Source: Alsobacter metallidurans (lineage in GTDB: Bacteria; Pseudomonadota; Alphaproteobacteria; Rhizobiales; Beijerinckiaceae). Taken from it: a stretch of 64,000 bases of DNA. This document shows positions 15,885 through 24,131 of the stretch, in pieces; the stretch's first letter is position 1; every line of letters begins with the position of its first letter. The stretch spans positions 723,383 through 787,382 of the forward strand of contig NZ_BMES01000001.1 in the NCBI RefSeq assembly GCF_014636935.1, written 5' to 3'. The notes beneath the pieces were generated by a model. That model was not told the origin of the DNA, made no database searches, and saw nothing but the letters and a program-made list of their open reading frames with translations. Made by a program: the position numbers and the translations under genes.

Positions 15885-16919
15885 TCAGATCAGGAACTGC
15901 TCTTCCATCCAGGCCATCCCGGCCGCGTTGGCCTTGGTCACCACCGGGCCGTCCGTGATGATGTGCTTGGGGATGTCGGTTCCGGTCTTGGCCCCGTTCA
16001 TCACGGCCGCGACGCCCGCGATGATCGCGCCGCCGTGGATGCGGCAGGAGGGGTTGCGCACCGTCGCGAACATGCGCCCGTCGCTCACCGCCGCAATCGC
16101 GGGCGGCATGGCGTCCACGCCGCCGATCTTGATCTCGGTCCGGCCCTTGGCCTTCATGACGTTGTAGGCCGCGAGCGCCATGTCGTCGTTGTGGAAGAAC
16201 GCCGCGTCGATCTTGGGGTACTTGGTGAGATAGCTCTCCCAGAGCCGCACCGCCTTGGTGACGTCCCAGTCGGCCGGCTGCGTTTCCAGGACCTCGATCT
16301 TGGGGAACTTCTTCACCACCGAGTCGAAGCCGCGAGCCCGGCCTTGCGCGCCGGTATGCCCGAGGGCGCCCTGCGTCATGATGACCTTGCCCTCGCCCCC
16401 GATGGCGTCCACCAGCGCCTGCGTGACGGAGGCGCCCATGAACTCGTTGTCGGGCGCCAGGAAGGTGTGAACGTTGATGGAGTCCAGCGGCGCGATCAGC
16501 GTGTCCATGTCGATCACGGGCGTGCCGCCCTCGATCATGCGGTTCACCGGAGCCGTCAGCGTACCGATGCCGAAGGCCTGGATGGCGACGAAGTCCCATT
16601 TCTGGGAGGCCATGTTGTCGATGGCGGAGCGCTGCTTCACGGCGTCGAGCTGGCCATCGAACCAGGTCACCTCGACATTGAACAGCTTGCCCCAGTATTC
16701 GGCCGCCTGCTTGCCCTGGGCGCACCAGGTGGCCTGAAGGCCGGCGTTGGAGAAGGCGGCCTTGAGCGGCTTAGAGGATCGGCCCGCCTCCTTGGCCATG
16801 GCGGCCGCCATGAAAGGGCTCACGCCCATGCCGCCGAAAAGCGCCGCGGCGCCAGCCGCCGCCGCAGAACCGAGCATCAGGCCACGCCGGGAAGCCCCGA
16901 CGGAATCGTCTTGGGTCAT
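15885..16919 (-). CDS. Sugar-type ABC transporter substrate-binding protein
   Basis: The 344-residue protein begins with a twin-arginine-like leader (SRRGLMLGSAAAAGAAALFGG near residues 10-30), followed by a type I periplasmic binding fold. Peripla_BP_4-type features are LKAAFSNAGLQATWCAQGKQ, DNMASQKWDFVAIQAFG, HTGAQGRARGF and FFHNDDMALAAYNVMKAKG. The ATG at 16919 has GGAGG six bases upstream. It is the first gene of the three-gene operon. In this family the ligand is usually a monosaccharide or polyol, but related proteins bind other small molecules. There is no sugar kinase or isomerase nearby to suggest one. Confidence 0.86.
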   Translation of the reverse strand: MTQDDSVGASRRGLMLGSAAAAGAAALFGGMGVSPFMAAAMAKEAGRSSKPLKAAFSNAGLQATWCAQGKQAAEYWGKLFNVEVTWFDGQLDAVKQRSAIDNMASQKWDFVAIQAFGIGTLTAPVNRMIEGGTPVIDMDTLIAPLDSINVHTFLAPDNEFMGASVTQALVDAIGGEGKVIMTQGALGHTGAQGRARGFDSVVKKFPKIEVLETQPADWDVTKAVRLWESYLTKYPKIDAAFFHNDDMALAAYNVMKAKGRTEIKIGGVDAMPPAIAAVSDGRMFATVRNPSCRIHGGAIIAGVAAVMNGAKTGTDIPKHIITDGPVVTKANAAGMAWMEEQFLI

Positions 16920-17118
16920 GATTTCCTCCACTGCGATCCGGCCTTATGCGGCCCGGTATCGAGGACTAGGCTGGCATGTCCTGAAGTCTTAGTCACGGGC
17001 CATTGCGGCTCGTCTGCGCATGTCTCGAATGCGTTCTGCGCCAGTGCGCGCCAGGACTATTATCGCCACCGGCGACGCCGGGCGGCCTGGATCTGTCGGT
17101 GCAATCTGGAGGAAAAAT

Positions 17119-17193
17119 TGGAGCGGGCGAAGGGAATCGAACCCTCGACATACAGCTTGGGAAGCTGTCGTTCTACCACTGAACTACGCCCGC
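17119..17193 (-). tRNA. tRNA-Gly (anticodon CCC), CCA encoded
   Basis: The minus strand folds as a full cloverleaf: acceptor GCGGGCG pairs with CGCCCGC (17187-17193 with 17123-17129), the D arm is GTTCAGTGGTAGAAC, the anticodon arm is ACAGC-TTCCCAA-GCTGT giving anticodon CCC, and the T arm is GAGGGTTCGATTCCCTT. The discriminator is T and the 3' CCA is encoded (17119-17121). The sequence is close to the tRNA-Gly(CCC) of enterobacteria. It lies 44 bp downstream of the dCTP deaminase gene on the same strand. Confidence 0.96.
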
Positions 17194-17203
17194 GCGCCTC
17201 GCC

Positions 17204-17233
17204 CTTATAGGGCGGAATCGGCGCGCCCCGCAA
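17204..17233 (-). promoter_or_regulatory. Candidate promoter of tRNA-Gly
   Basis: On the minus strand TTGCGG (17228-17233) and TATAAG (17204-17209) are separated by 18 bp and the -10 box ends 10 bases before the tRNA 5' end. The -10 sits inside a small palindrome (CGCCC/GGGCG) that could also act in ending the upstream dcd transcript. Confidence 0.45.
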
Positions 17234-17237
17234 GGCG

Positions 17238-18359
17238 CTAGCCGCCTTTGAAATGCTTGGAAAGCTTGAGGCCCTGGGCCTGGTAGTTCGAGCCGAGGCC
17301 CGAGCCGTAGAGCGCGGCCGGGCGCCCGGCCATGCGCTCGTAGACGAGGCGGCCGACGATCTGGCCGTCCTCCAGAATGAACGGCACGTCGCGCGAGCGC
17401 ACCTCCAGCACGGCCCGGCTGCCCGCGCCGCCCGCGCCCGCATGGCCGAAGCCGGGATCGAAGAAGCCCGCATAATGGACGCGGAACTCGCCCACGAGCG
17501 GATCGAACGGCGTCATCTCGGCCGCGTAGTCAGGCGGCACGTGCACAGCCTCCTTGGAAGCCAGGATGTAGAACTGGCCCGGATCGAGGATCAACTCGCC
17601 CTCGCCCTTGAGATGCAGCGGGTCCCAATAGTCCTCGACCGCGCGCGCCCCGACGGCGTCCACGTCCACGAGACCGGTGTAGCGCTTCGCCCTGTAGCCG
17701 ACGAGCCGGTCCGGGCCGAAGCCGACGAGGTCGACGCTCACCGCCACCCCGTTCTGGATCGAGGGCTCAGCCGACGTCACCAGCCGGTCGCGGGCATGCA
17801 GGGCCGCGAGCTCGGCGTCGTCGAGCCGCACCGCGCCGGACCGGAACCGCACCTGCGACAGGCGCGAGCCGGTGCGCACCAGCACCGGGAAGGTGCGAGG
17901 GGAAATTTCGAGATAGAGCGGCCCCTTGTAGCCGGCCGAAATCTGGTCGAATTCGGTCGCCCCGTTGGCGATCACGCGCGTGAACACGTCGAGGCGCCCG
18001 GTGGAGCTCTTCGGGTTCGCGCCCGCCGCGATGTCGTCCGGCAGATCGAGGCTTTCGCCCAGTTCGGCGATGTAAACCGCGCCGGTCTCCAGCACGGCTC
18101 CGCGCGTCAGGTCGATCTCGTGGAACGAGAGCTGCGCGATGCGCTCTTCGACGCTGGTCTTGAGCCCGGGCAGGAAGCTGGCCCGCACCCGAAAGGCGCG
18201 CCGGCCGAGGCGCAGGTCCAGGCTCGCGGGCTGGATCTGCCCGGCCGCGAGCGGCGCGTCCGTGCGGATATGTCCAGCCGAGACGAGCGCCTCGATGGCT
18301 TGCGAGGGAAGAATGCCGGGCTTGCGGGTCACGGCTGGATCCTGGCGCGAGCGCCCCAT
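17238..18359 (-). CDS. dcd: Tandem-domain 2'-deoxycytidine 5'-triphosphate deaminase
   Basis: The 373-residue protein is about twice the length of E. coli Dcd (about 190). The first half (about 10-195) has QIQPASLDLRLG near its start, NPKSSTGRLDVF (the phosphate-binding loop of the dUTPase/Dcd fold) and GYKGPLYLEISP with the likely catalytic Glu. The second half (about 215-373) repeats the fold (FYILASKEAVHVPP, FFDPGFG, AVLEVRSRD) but lacks a clear SSxGR loop. The enzyme deaminates dCTP to dUTP for dTMP synthesis. Double-length Dcd proteins are typical of Rhizobiales. The ATG at 18359 was chosen; a GTG nine codons later is possible. The tRNA-Gly gene follows. Confidence 0.85.
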   Translation of the reverse strand: MGRSRQDPAVTRKPGILPSQAIEALVSAGHIRTDAPLAAGQIQPASLDLRLGRRAFRVRASFLPGLKTSVEERIAQLSFHEIDLTRGAVLETGAVYIAELGESLDLPDDIAAGANPKSSTGRLDVFTRVIANGATEFDQISAGYKGPLYLEISPRTFPVLVRTGSRLSQVRFRSGAVRLDDAELAALHARDRLVTSAEPSIQNGVAVSVDLVGFGPDRLVGYRAKRYTGLVDVDAVGARAVEDYWDPLHLKGEGELILDPGQFYILASKEAVHVPPDYAAEMTPFDPLVGEFRVHYAGFFDPGFGHAGAGGAGSRAVLEVRSRDVPFILEDGQIVGRLVYERMAGRPAALYGSGLGSNYQAQGLKLSKHFKGG

Positions 18360-18407
18360 GGGGCTTTCCCATCCACTAGCGCATCGCCGGCCCGGCGCAA
18401 ACAACCG

Positions 18408-18436
18408 TTGACCATAGCGACGGCGCAGGCGTAAGC
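18408..18436 (+). promoter_or_regulatory. Candidate metZ promoter
   Basis: TTGACC at 18408-18413 is followed after 17 bp by GTAAGC at 18431-18436. The -10 is poor, but the implied transcription start near 18443 falls just before the riboswitch, which is where it should be. Confidence 0.4.
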
Positions 18437-18444
18437 AGGTGTGG

Positions 18445-18502
18445 ACATCGTGGTCTTTGTGCCGGCCGGCTTGCACCCACGTTAAAAATGCTAAAAGGCC
18501 GG
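18445..18502 (+). ncRNA. SAM-II riboswitch (metA RNA motif) upstream of metZ
   Basis: The segment matches the compact H-type pseudoknot of SAM-II. A stem is formed by GTGC (18459-18462) with GCAC (18473-18476). A pseudoknot pairs GGTCTTT (18452-18458) with AAAGGCC (18494-18500), with one G-U pair. Between them lies the A/T-rich conserved stretch ACGTTAAAAATGCTAAAA (18479-18496), close to the family's ...GTGATAAATGTAGCTAAAAAGG 3' half. SAM-II is known from alphaproteobacterial metA, metX and metZ leaders and turns expression off when S-adenosylmethionine is abundant. The next gene is metZ, 66 bp downstream, which fits exactly. Confidence 0.85.
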
Positions 18503-18513
18503 GGCGACGCATG

Positions 18514-18549
18514 TCCGGCCCGGTCTTTTATGATCCGGCCGGATTTTTT
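18514..18549 (+). terminator. Intrinsic terminator/attenuator between SAM-II and metZ
   Basis: TCCGGCC (18514-18520) and GGCCGGA (18537-18543) form a perfect 7-bp GC-rich stem followed at once by TTTTTT (18544-18549). It lies before the metZ ribosome site (GGAG, 18555-18558) and so looks like the expression platform. A competing 11-bp pairing exists between TAAAAGGCCGG (18492-18502, the riboswitch 3' side) and CCGGTCTTTTA (18520-18530, the terminator's loop side). Confidence 0.75.
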
Positions 18550-18566
18550 GTGTCCGGAGATGGGTC

Positions 18567-19763
18567 ATGCCCGACGAAAGCCGCTTCGAAACCGCCAACC
18601 TGCATGCCGACACGCTGCTGGTGCATGGCGGCGGCATGCGATCGTCGTTCGGCGAAATGTCCGAGGCGTTGTTTCTCACGCAGGGCTTCGCCTACGACAC
18701 CATGGAAGCCGCCGAGGCCCGCTTCAACGGCGAGGATCCCGGCTTCATCTATTCGCGGTTCTCCAACCCCACGGTGGCGATGTTCGAAAGCCGCATGGCG
18801 CTGCTGGAAGGCGCCGAGGCGGCCCGCGCCACCGCCAGCGGCATGGCGGCCGTGACGGCGGCCATGATGGGGCTGGTCAAGGCCGGCGACCATGTGGTGG
18901 CCGCCAAGGCGCTGTTCGGGTCGTGTCGCTACATCGTCGAGGACCTGCTGCCGCGCTTCGGAGTGGCGTCAACGCTTGTGGACGGCACGGATCTCGCGCA
19001 GTGGAGCGCGGCGGCGCGGCCCAACACCAAAGTGTTCTTTCTCGAGAGCCCCACCAACCCGACGCTGGAGATCATCGACATCGAGGCCGTGGCCGGGATC
19101 GCGCATGCGGCCGGCGCGAAGCTCGTGGTCGACAACGTGCTGGCGACGCCGATCTACCAGAAGCCGCTGCGGCTCGGGGCCGACTGCGTGATCTACTCGG
19201 CCACCAAGCACATCGACGGCCAGGGCCGCTGCCTCGGCGGCGTGATCCTCGGTTCGGCCGCCTTCATCAACGACAACGTCCACAACCTGCTTCGCCAGAC
19301 CGGCCCGGCGCTGTCGCCCTTCAACGCCTGGGTGCTCCTGAAGGGACTAGAGACGCTGCCCCTGCGGGTCGCCCGCCAGGCCCACACGGCCGCGCTCGTG
19401 GCCGACCAGCTCTCGCGCCTGCCCGGCGTCCTGAAGGTGCTGTACCCCGGCCGCGCCGACCACCCGCAGCACGGGCTGGCCCAGCGCCAGATGGGCAGCG
19501 GCGGCACCATGGTGGCGTTCGAGATCGAGGGCGGGAAACCCGGCGCCTTCGCGTTCGGCAACCGCCTTCGGATCGTCAAGATCTCCAACAACCTCGGCGA
19601 CGCCAAGACAATCGTGACACATCCGGCCACCACCACCCACCAGCGCCTGACGCGCGAGGCCCGGGAAGAGCTCGGCATCACCGAAGGCCTGCTGCGGTTG
19701 TCGGTGGGGCTGGAGCACCCCGAGGACCTTCTGGCCGACTTCGCCCAGGCCGCACGGGGGTAG
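18567..19763 (+). CDS. metZ: O-succinylhomoserine sulfhydrylase
   Basis: The 398-residue PLP enzyme belongs to the Cys/Met metabolism family. The cofactor lysine is Lys214 in SATKHIDGQG. SRFSNPTV, ATASGMAAV and ESPTNPTLEI are family landmarks. The ending LSVGLEHPEDLLADF is typical of MetZ rather than cystathionine gamma-synthase. It makes homocysteine from O-succinylhomoserine and sulfide, the direct-sulfhydrylation route to methionine. ATG at 18567 has GGAG eight bases upstream. It is a single gene under the SAM-II leader and attenuator described above, so methionine/SAM status should control it. Confidence 0.92.
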   Translation: MPDESRFETANLHADTLLVHGGGMRSSFGEMSEALFLTQGFAYDTMEAAEARFNGEDPGFIYSRFSNPTVAMFESRMALLEGAEAARATASGMAAVTAAMMGLVKAGDHVVAAKALFGSCRYIVEDLLPRFGVASTLVDGTDLAQWSAAARPNTKVFFLESPTNPTLEIIDIEAVAGIAHAAGAKLVVDNVLATPIYQKPLRLGADCVIYSATKHIDGQGRCLGGVILGSAAFINDNVHNLLRQTGPALSPFNAWVLLKGLETLPLRVARQAHTAALVADQLSRLPGVLKVLYPGRADHPQHGLAQRQMGSGGTMVAFEIEGGKPGAFAFGNRLRIVKISNNLGDAKTIVTHPATTTHQRLTREAREELGITEGLLRLSVGLEHPEDLLADFAQAARG

Positions 19764-19805
19764 GGCGGCAGCCGAGAGACGGCTGCCAATCCCGGGCCAC
19801 CCTCC

Positions 19806-19888
19806 CGTCATTGCGAGCCCAGCGAAGAAATTCAGTCTAAAGGCCGGGATTACAGGCTGGATTGCTTCGCCTCCGGCTCGCAATGACG
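19806..19888. repeat. REP-like palindromic element
   Basis: CGTCATTGCGAGC (19806-19818) is repeated as its exact reverse complement at 19876-19888. Inner arms (AGCGAAGAAATTCAG against CTGGATTGCTTCGC) extend the palindrome imperfectly. This sequence type, 'cgtcattgcgagc...gctcgcaatgacg', is a widespread interspersed repeat in Rhizobiales genomes. It sits between the convergent metZ and TRAP genes, where it could also stop transcription. Confidence 0.85.
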
Positions 19889-19899
19889 GCGAGAGGCGC

Positions 19900-22011
19900 T
19901 CACGCCGCCGCACTCTGCAGCTTCGCTCCGCGCGTCACGTTCAGGGCGATCACCACCAGCCCGAGCACGAAGCCCATCGTGTCGCTGTAGGAGAAATCGC
20001 TGATCAGCAGCGCGGCCGAGAGTCCGGCCAGCACACGTTCCATCAGATTCGTACGCACCCTCAGGAAGCCGATGGCCGCGATGCCCGACATGGCGATAAC
20101 CATCATGGCCTTGGTGAACACCACCGCGACCTCCACCCAGTAGCCATACGCCGCCGCGATCGCCCCGCCGTTCTGCAGCATCAGCGAGGGCTCGTAGACG
20201 GCCATGAAAGGGATCAGGAACCCGGCCAGCGCGATGCGGGTCGCCTGCCAGCCGATGGCGTCCGGCGACGCCTTGGCGATGGGCGCGGCCGCGAGCGCGG
20301 CGAGCGCAACCGGCGGCGTCAGGTCGGCGATGATGCCGTAGTAGAACACGAACATGTGGCTGACGATCAGCGGGACGCCGAGTTGCAGCAGGGCAGGGGC
20401 CGCCAGCGAAGCCGTGATGATGTAGGTCGGAATCGTCGGCAGGCCCGTGCCCAGGATGATCGAGGTCACCATCACGAGCACCAGCGAGGCGAACAGCGAC
20501 GCCTTGCCGAACGACACGATGTAGCTGCCCAGGATCGTGGCCGATCCGGTGAGCGTCAGCGTGCCGATCACCACGCCCACGATCGCGCAGGCGAGCCCGA
20601 CCGGCAGAGCCTGCCGGGCGCCGTCCGCGAGCGCGTCGCGGCACATGGCCAGCGTTTCGCGACCGCCGCGGCTCAGGAGATTGATGACGATCAGCGCCGC
20701 CACCATGGCGACCAGCACCAGCACGCCGAACTTCAGGAACGAGGCCGTGAGCAGGCCGATCACGATCCAGAACGCAACGCGGAACGCCTGGGAGCCGAGC
20801 CCCAGCGCCACGGTCGCGCCGAGGATCATCACCACCGTCAGCGCGAGCCCGACCGAGCCGGCGAACAGCGGCGTGAAGCCGTGCATCAGCATGTAGATCA
20901 GCAGCGCGAGCGGCAGCACGAGGTGCCATTGCCGCTTCAGGGCCGCGAGTGGGCTCGGCAGCTCCGACCGCGGCATGCCGCGCAGGTTCTCTTTGCCGGC
21001 CTCCAGATGCACCATCCAGAACGCCGAGGCGAAATACAGGATGGCCGGGATGATGGCGGCCTTGACGATCTCGGCGTAGGGCACGCCGATGTTCTCGGCC
21101 ATGATGAACGCCACCGCGCCCATCACCGGCGGCATGATCTGCCCGCCCATGGAGGCCGTCGCCTCGACGCCGCCCGCGAAGCTGGACTTGTAGCCGAACT
21201 TCTTCATCAGCGGGATCGTGAACTGGCCCACCGTCACCACGTTGGCGACGCCCGAACCCGAGATCGTGCCCATGAAGGCGGAGGACACCACCGCCACCTT
21301 GGCGGCGCCGCCCTTGGCCCAGCCGACGAGGCCGAGCGCCACGTCGTTGAAGAGCTGGATCATGCCGGCCCGCTCCAGAAACGAGCCGAACAGCACGAAC
21401 AGGAAGATATAGGTCGCCGAGACGCCCGTCGGCGTTCCGTAGATGCCCTCCGTCCCAAAGGACATCTGCTCGACGATCTGGTCCAGGCTGTAGCCGCGGT
21501 GGTCCAGCGGGGCGGGCAGCAGGTGGCCGAACATGCCGTAGGCCAGAAAGGCGAGGCAAATCAACGGCAACGCGGCGCCCATCAGCATCCACGCCACCGC
21601 AAAGAGGATCACCAGAGTGGTGACGCCGACGACGAAGTCAGCCGTGGTGAGTTCGCCGGCGCGATTCACGAGGTCAATGAAGAAGACCCAGTGATAAAGC
21701 CCCGCCGCGAATCCGATCAGCGCCACGGCCCAGCCCAGCATTCTCAGGGCGGAGTTGGGGGCCTTGTGGTTTGCTATCAGTGCGCCGCCGACCAGCACCA
21801 GAAAGCCCACATGCACGGACCTCAGCACCTGCGCGGGCAGAATGGCGTAGACCGCGGTGGCGATCTGGAACACCGAGAAGGCCAGCGCGATCCAGAAGGC
21901 CAGCCGCGCCGACCAGCCTTCGCCCCAGCCGGGCGGCAGGCCGTGCTCAATCTCCATCTCGGTGAGGCTCGTGGTCGCAGGGTGGTGGTGCGTGTCGGCG
22001 GCCGTGCTCAT
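19900..22011 (-). CDS. TRAP transporter fused permease (DctQM-type, TAXI family)
   Basis: A 703-residue membrane protein. The N-terminal third (about 25-190) has four or more helices as in the small DctQ subunit. The rest is a DctM-type permease with TGVSATYIFLFVLFGSFLERAG, SAFMGTISGSGVANVVTVG and GLPTIPTYIITASLAAPAL, all hallmarks of 4TM-12TM fused TRAP permeases that work with TAXI-type binding proteins. It imports organic acids with sodium. ATG at 22011 has GGGACGAG upstream. No TAXI binding protein is found next to it, so the partner must be encoded elsewhere or lie beyond the window. It is not obviously tied to metZ. Confidence 0.88.
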   Translation of the reverse strand: MSTAADTHHHPATTSLTEMEIEHGLPPGWGEGWSARLAFWIALAFSVFQIATAVYAILPAQVLRSVHVGFLVLVGGALIANHKAPNSALRMLGWAVALIGFAAGLYHWVFFIDLVNRAGELTTADFVVGVTTLVILFAVAWMLMGAALPLICLAFLAYGMFGHLLPAPLDHRGYSLDQIVEQMSFGTEGIYGTPTGVSATYIFLFVLFGSFLERAGMIQLFNDVALGLVGWAKGGAAKVAVVSSAFMGTISGSGVANVVTVGQFTIPLMKKFGYKSSFAGGVEATASMGGQIMPPVMGAVAFIMAENIGVPYAEIVKAAIIPAILYFASAFWMVHLEAGKENLRGMPRSELPSPLAALKRQWHLVLPLALLIYMLMHGFTPLFAGSVGLALTVVMILGATVALGLGSQAFRVAFWIVIGLLTASFLKFGVLVLVAMVAALIVINLLSRGGRETLAMCRDALADGARQALPVGLACAIVGVVIGTLTLTGSATILGSYIVSFGKASLFASLVLVMVTSIILGTGLPTIPTYIITASLAAPALLQLGVPLIVSHMFVFYYGIIADLTPPVALAALAAAPIAKASPDAIGWQATRIALAGFLIPFMAVYEPSLMLQNGGAIAAAYGYWVEVAVVFTKAMMVIAMSGIAAIGFLRVRTNLMERVLAGLSAALLISDFSYSDTMGFVLGLVVIALNVTRGAKLQSAAA

Positions 22012-22200
22012 TTCTCGTCCCTGCGTCCATTCTTGAATCGCTCGTTGGCGGCACTAAAGCACTGCGCGGGCTGCGTGGAAACGCCAATGGTCCGCAATGG
22101 CGCCCTGGCGGCGCGCCAACGCTCCGGACAACCGCAGGGGGTGGACAGCTGCAACGCCCGTGCTTCATTGTCGCAACCTCTGATATAGGCCGGGGGGCAT

Positions 22201-23892
22201 ATGACGGTGCGGTGGAGGCCGCTGGGCAAAGGCGCATCCCTGCGGCTGAGGCTGCTGGCCCTTTCGGTGGCGGCGCTGCTGCCGGGCTTCCTCGTCCTGG
22301 GCTACACGCAGGTGCAGATCGATCGCTCGCGGAAAGCCGAGATCCTCGATCTCGCGACGCGAAGCGCCGTGCTGGCGTCGTCCGAGCTCGACCGCATCGT
22401 CTCGGGCGTTCAGAACCTGCTCGTCGCCGTATCAAGGACCGAGGGCGTCCGTGACATGGCCGATCCGGCATGCTCGTCCTACCTTGCGGCGCTGCAGCCG
22501 GACCTGCCGCATCTGATCGGCCTGACAGTGATCGACGCAGCCGGCCAGTTTCGTTGCGGCTCGACGCCTGCGCCTGAAAACGCCGTGTATCGCGACCGCG
22601 CTTATTTCCAGGACGCCCTGCGCCACCGCGGCATCGTGCTGGGGCAATACACGGTGGGGCGATTTTCCGGGAAGCCGGTCCTGCCGGTGGCGCTGGCCAT
22701 GCGCGACGCCGCCGGCGCGCCAACCGGCGTCGTGGTGGCGGCCATCGACCTCGCCTGGCTTGGCGGTCTGATCAGGGACAGGGGCGTGCCGCCCGGCGGC
22801 TCGCTGACGGTGGCGGACATCAACGGCACGATCCTGGTTCGGCAGCCATTCCCCGAGCGCTTCGTCGGCGCAAAAATTCCCGATCCCTTTTTGCGCCTCG
22901 TAAAGGCGTCAGCGCCAGGCGCCGAGGTCATCGACAGCCAGGACGGCACGTCGCGCGTTCTGGGCTACGTGCCGGTCGTCGATCCGCTCTCGGACCTTTA
23001 CGTGAGCGCCGGGCTCTCCACGGAGGTGAGTTTCGGGACCGTGAGCCGCGCCGCCTATGTGGGCGGCCTCCTCGCCGCCTTCGGGGCGCTGGCGACCCTC
23101 GGAGCGACTTGGCTGGCCGGGCGGAGGTTCTTCGTGCGGCCTGTGGAGTCCGTGACCAGCACATTGCGGCGCTGGCGCGAGGGCGACCGAACCGCCCGGA
23201 CCGGCTTCAGCGCTGGGCATGGTGAGCTGGGCGAACTCGGGGCCGAGCTGGACCGCATGATGGACGAAATCGTGCGATCGCAGGATCAGCGCGAGCTTCT
23301 CGCCGGGGAACTGGCCCACCGGGTCAAGAACACGCTCGCGACCGTGCACGCCATCGCGGCCAGCACGTTGAACAAGGTGAGCCCGGGACGCGAGATCCTG
23401 CCGGACTATCTCGCCCGGATCGCCGCACTGGCGCGCACGCATGACGTGCTGACCTCCGAGCGCTGGGAAGGCGCGGAACTGCACGCGCTGATCCGCGCCG
23501 TCACCGGGCCCCTGGTGGTGGACCACGAGAGCCGGATGACGCTGGCCGGCGCGTCCCTGCATCTGCGTCCCTCGGAGGTGCTCGGCATGACGATGGTGCT
23601 GCACGAGCTGTGCACCAATGCTCTCAAGTACGGGGCGCTTTCGGTTCCGGACGGCAGGGTCTCCATCACGTGGGCCACCGCGCCAGACGTTTCAGGCCCG
23701 ACCCTGACGCTGACCTGGCGTGAGCGCGGCGGCCCGCCCGTCGTGGCTCCCGGTTCGCGCCTCGGATTCGGCACGCGCCTGATGGCGCGGGCGTTCGGCG
23801 ACGCGGGCGAGGTTCGGGTGCATTTCGAGCCTGAGGGCGTGCTGTGCAGGATCGACCTTGAGATTGCCGAAACCGCCAAGGATGCCGCGTAA
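22201..23892 (+). CDS. HWE-family sensor histidine kinase with extracytoplasmic dCache-like domain
   Basis: The 563-residue protein has an N-terminal helix (about 15-36), an extracytoplasmic sensor of about 240 residues (dCache-like; RDRAYFQDALRHRGIVLGQY is the typical segment), a second helix near 280-300, a HAMP-like linker, and an HWE kinase domain. His373 lies in LAHRVKNTLATVHA; the N box is HELCTNALKYGALS and the WxE element is LTWRERGG, the two features that define the HWE group. GFGTRLM closes the ATP site. It should sense a small periplasmic ligand and phosphorylate a response regulator; none is next to it. The start ATG follows a GGGGGG run at 22192-22197. Confidence 0.88.
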   Translation: MTVRWRPLGKGASLRLRLLALSVAALLPGFLVLGYTQVQIDRSRKAEILDLATRSAVLASSELDRIVSGVQNLLVAVSRTEGVRDMADPACSSYLAALQPDLPHLIGLTVIDAAGQFRCGSTPAPENAVYRDRAYFQDALRHRGIVLGQYTVGRFSGKPVLPVALAMRDAAGAPTGVVVAAIDLAWLGGLIRDRGVPPGGSLTVADINGTILVRQPFPERFVGAKIPDPFLRLVKASAPGAEVIDSQDGTSRVLGYVPVVDPLSDLYVSAGLSTEVSFGTVSRAAYVGGLLAAFGALATLGATWLAGRRFFVRPVESVTSTLRRWREGDRTARTGFSAGHGELGELGAELDRMMDEIVRSQDQRELLAGELAHRVKNTLATVHAIAASTLNKVSPGREILPDYLARIAALARTHDVLTSERWEGAELHALIRAVTGPLVVDHESRMTLAGASLHLRPSEVLGMTMVLHELCTNALKYGALSVPDGRVSITWATAPDVSGPTLTLTWRERGGPPVVAPGSRLGFGTRLMARAFGDAGEVRVHFEPEGVLCRIDLEIAETAKDAA

Positions 23893-24131
23893 TTCCCGCG
23901 GGCCGCACGCTACCTAACAACAATCAACAAGCAAAATCGCATGTTGCAGAATGTCAAGCTGAAGCTTTACAGCAAAATTCCATGTCGTTTCGTTCGATTT
24001 GACCCCTGACGAGGGCGGAATACGCCCGAGAACCATTGAGCGAATTGACGAATCCGGTTCGGTCGCGCAGTGTTGCTGGCGAAAGCGGACCCGCCTGGGC
24101 CTCCTGCGTTGTGTTTGAAGAGGAGAAGGCC

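Noticed and set aside
16932..17118. Extra small gene or RNA upstream of the sugar binding protein
   Set aside because: No frame with a ribosome site and no stable hairpin followed by T residues was found. It probably holds only the operon promoter.
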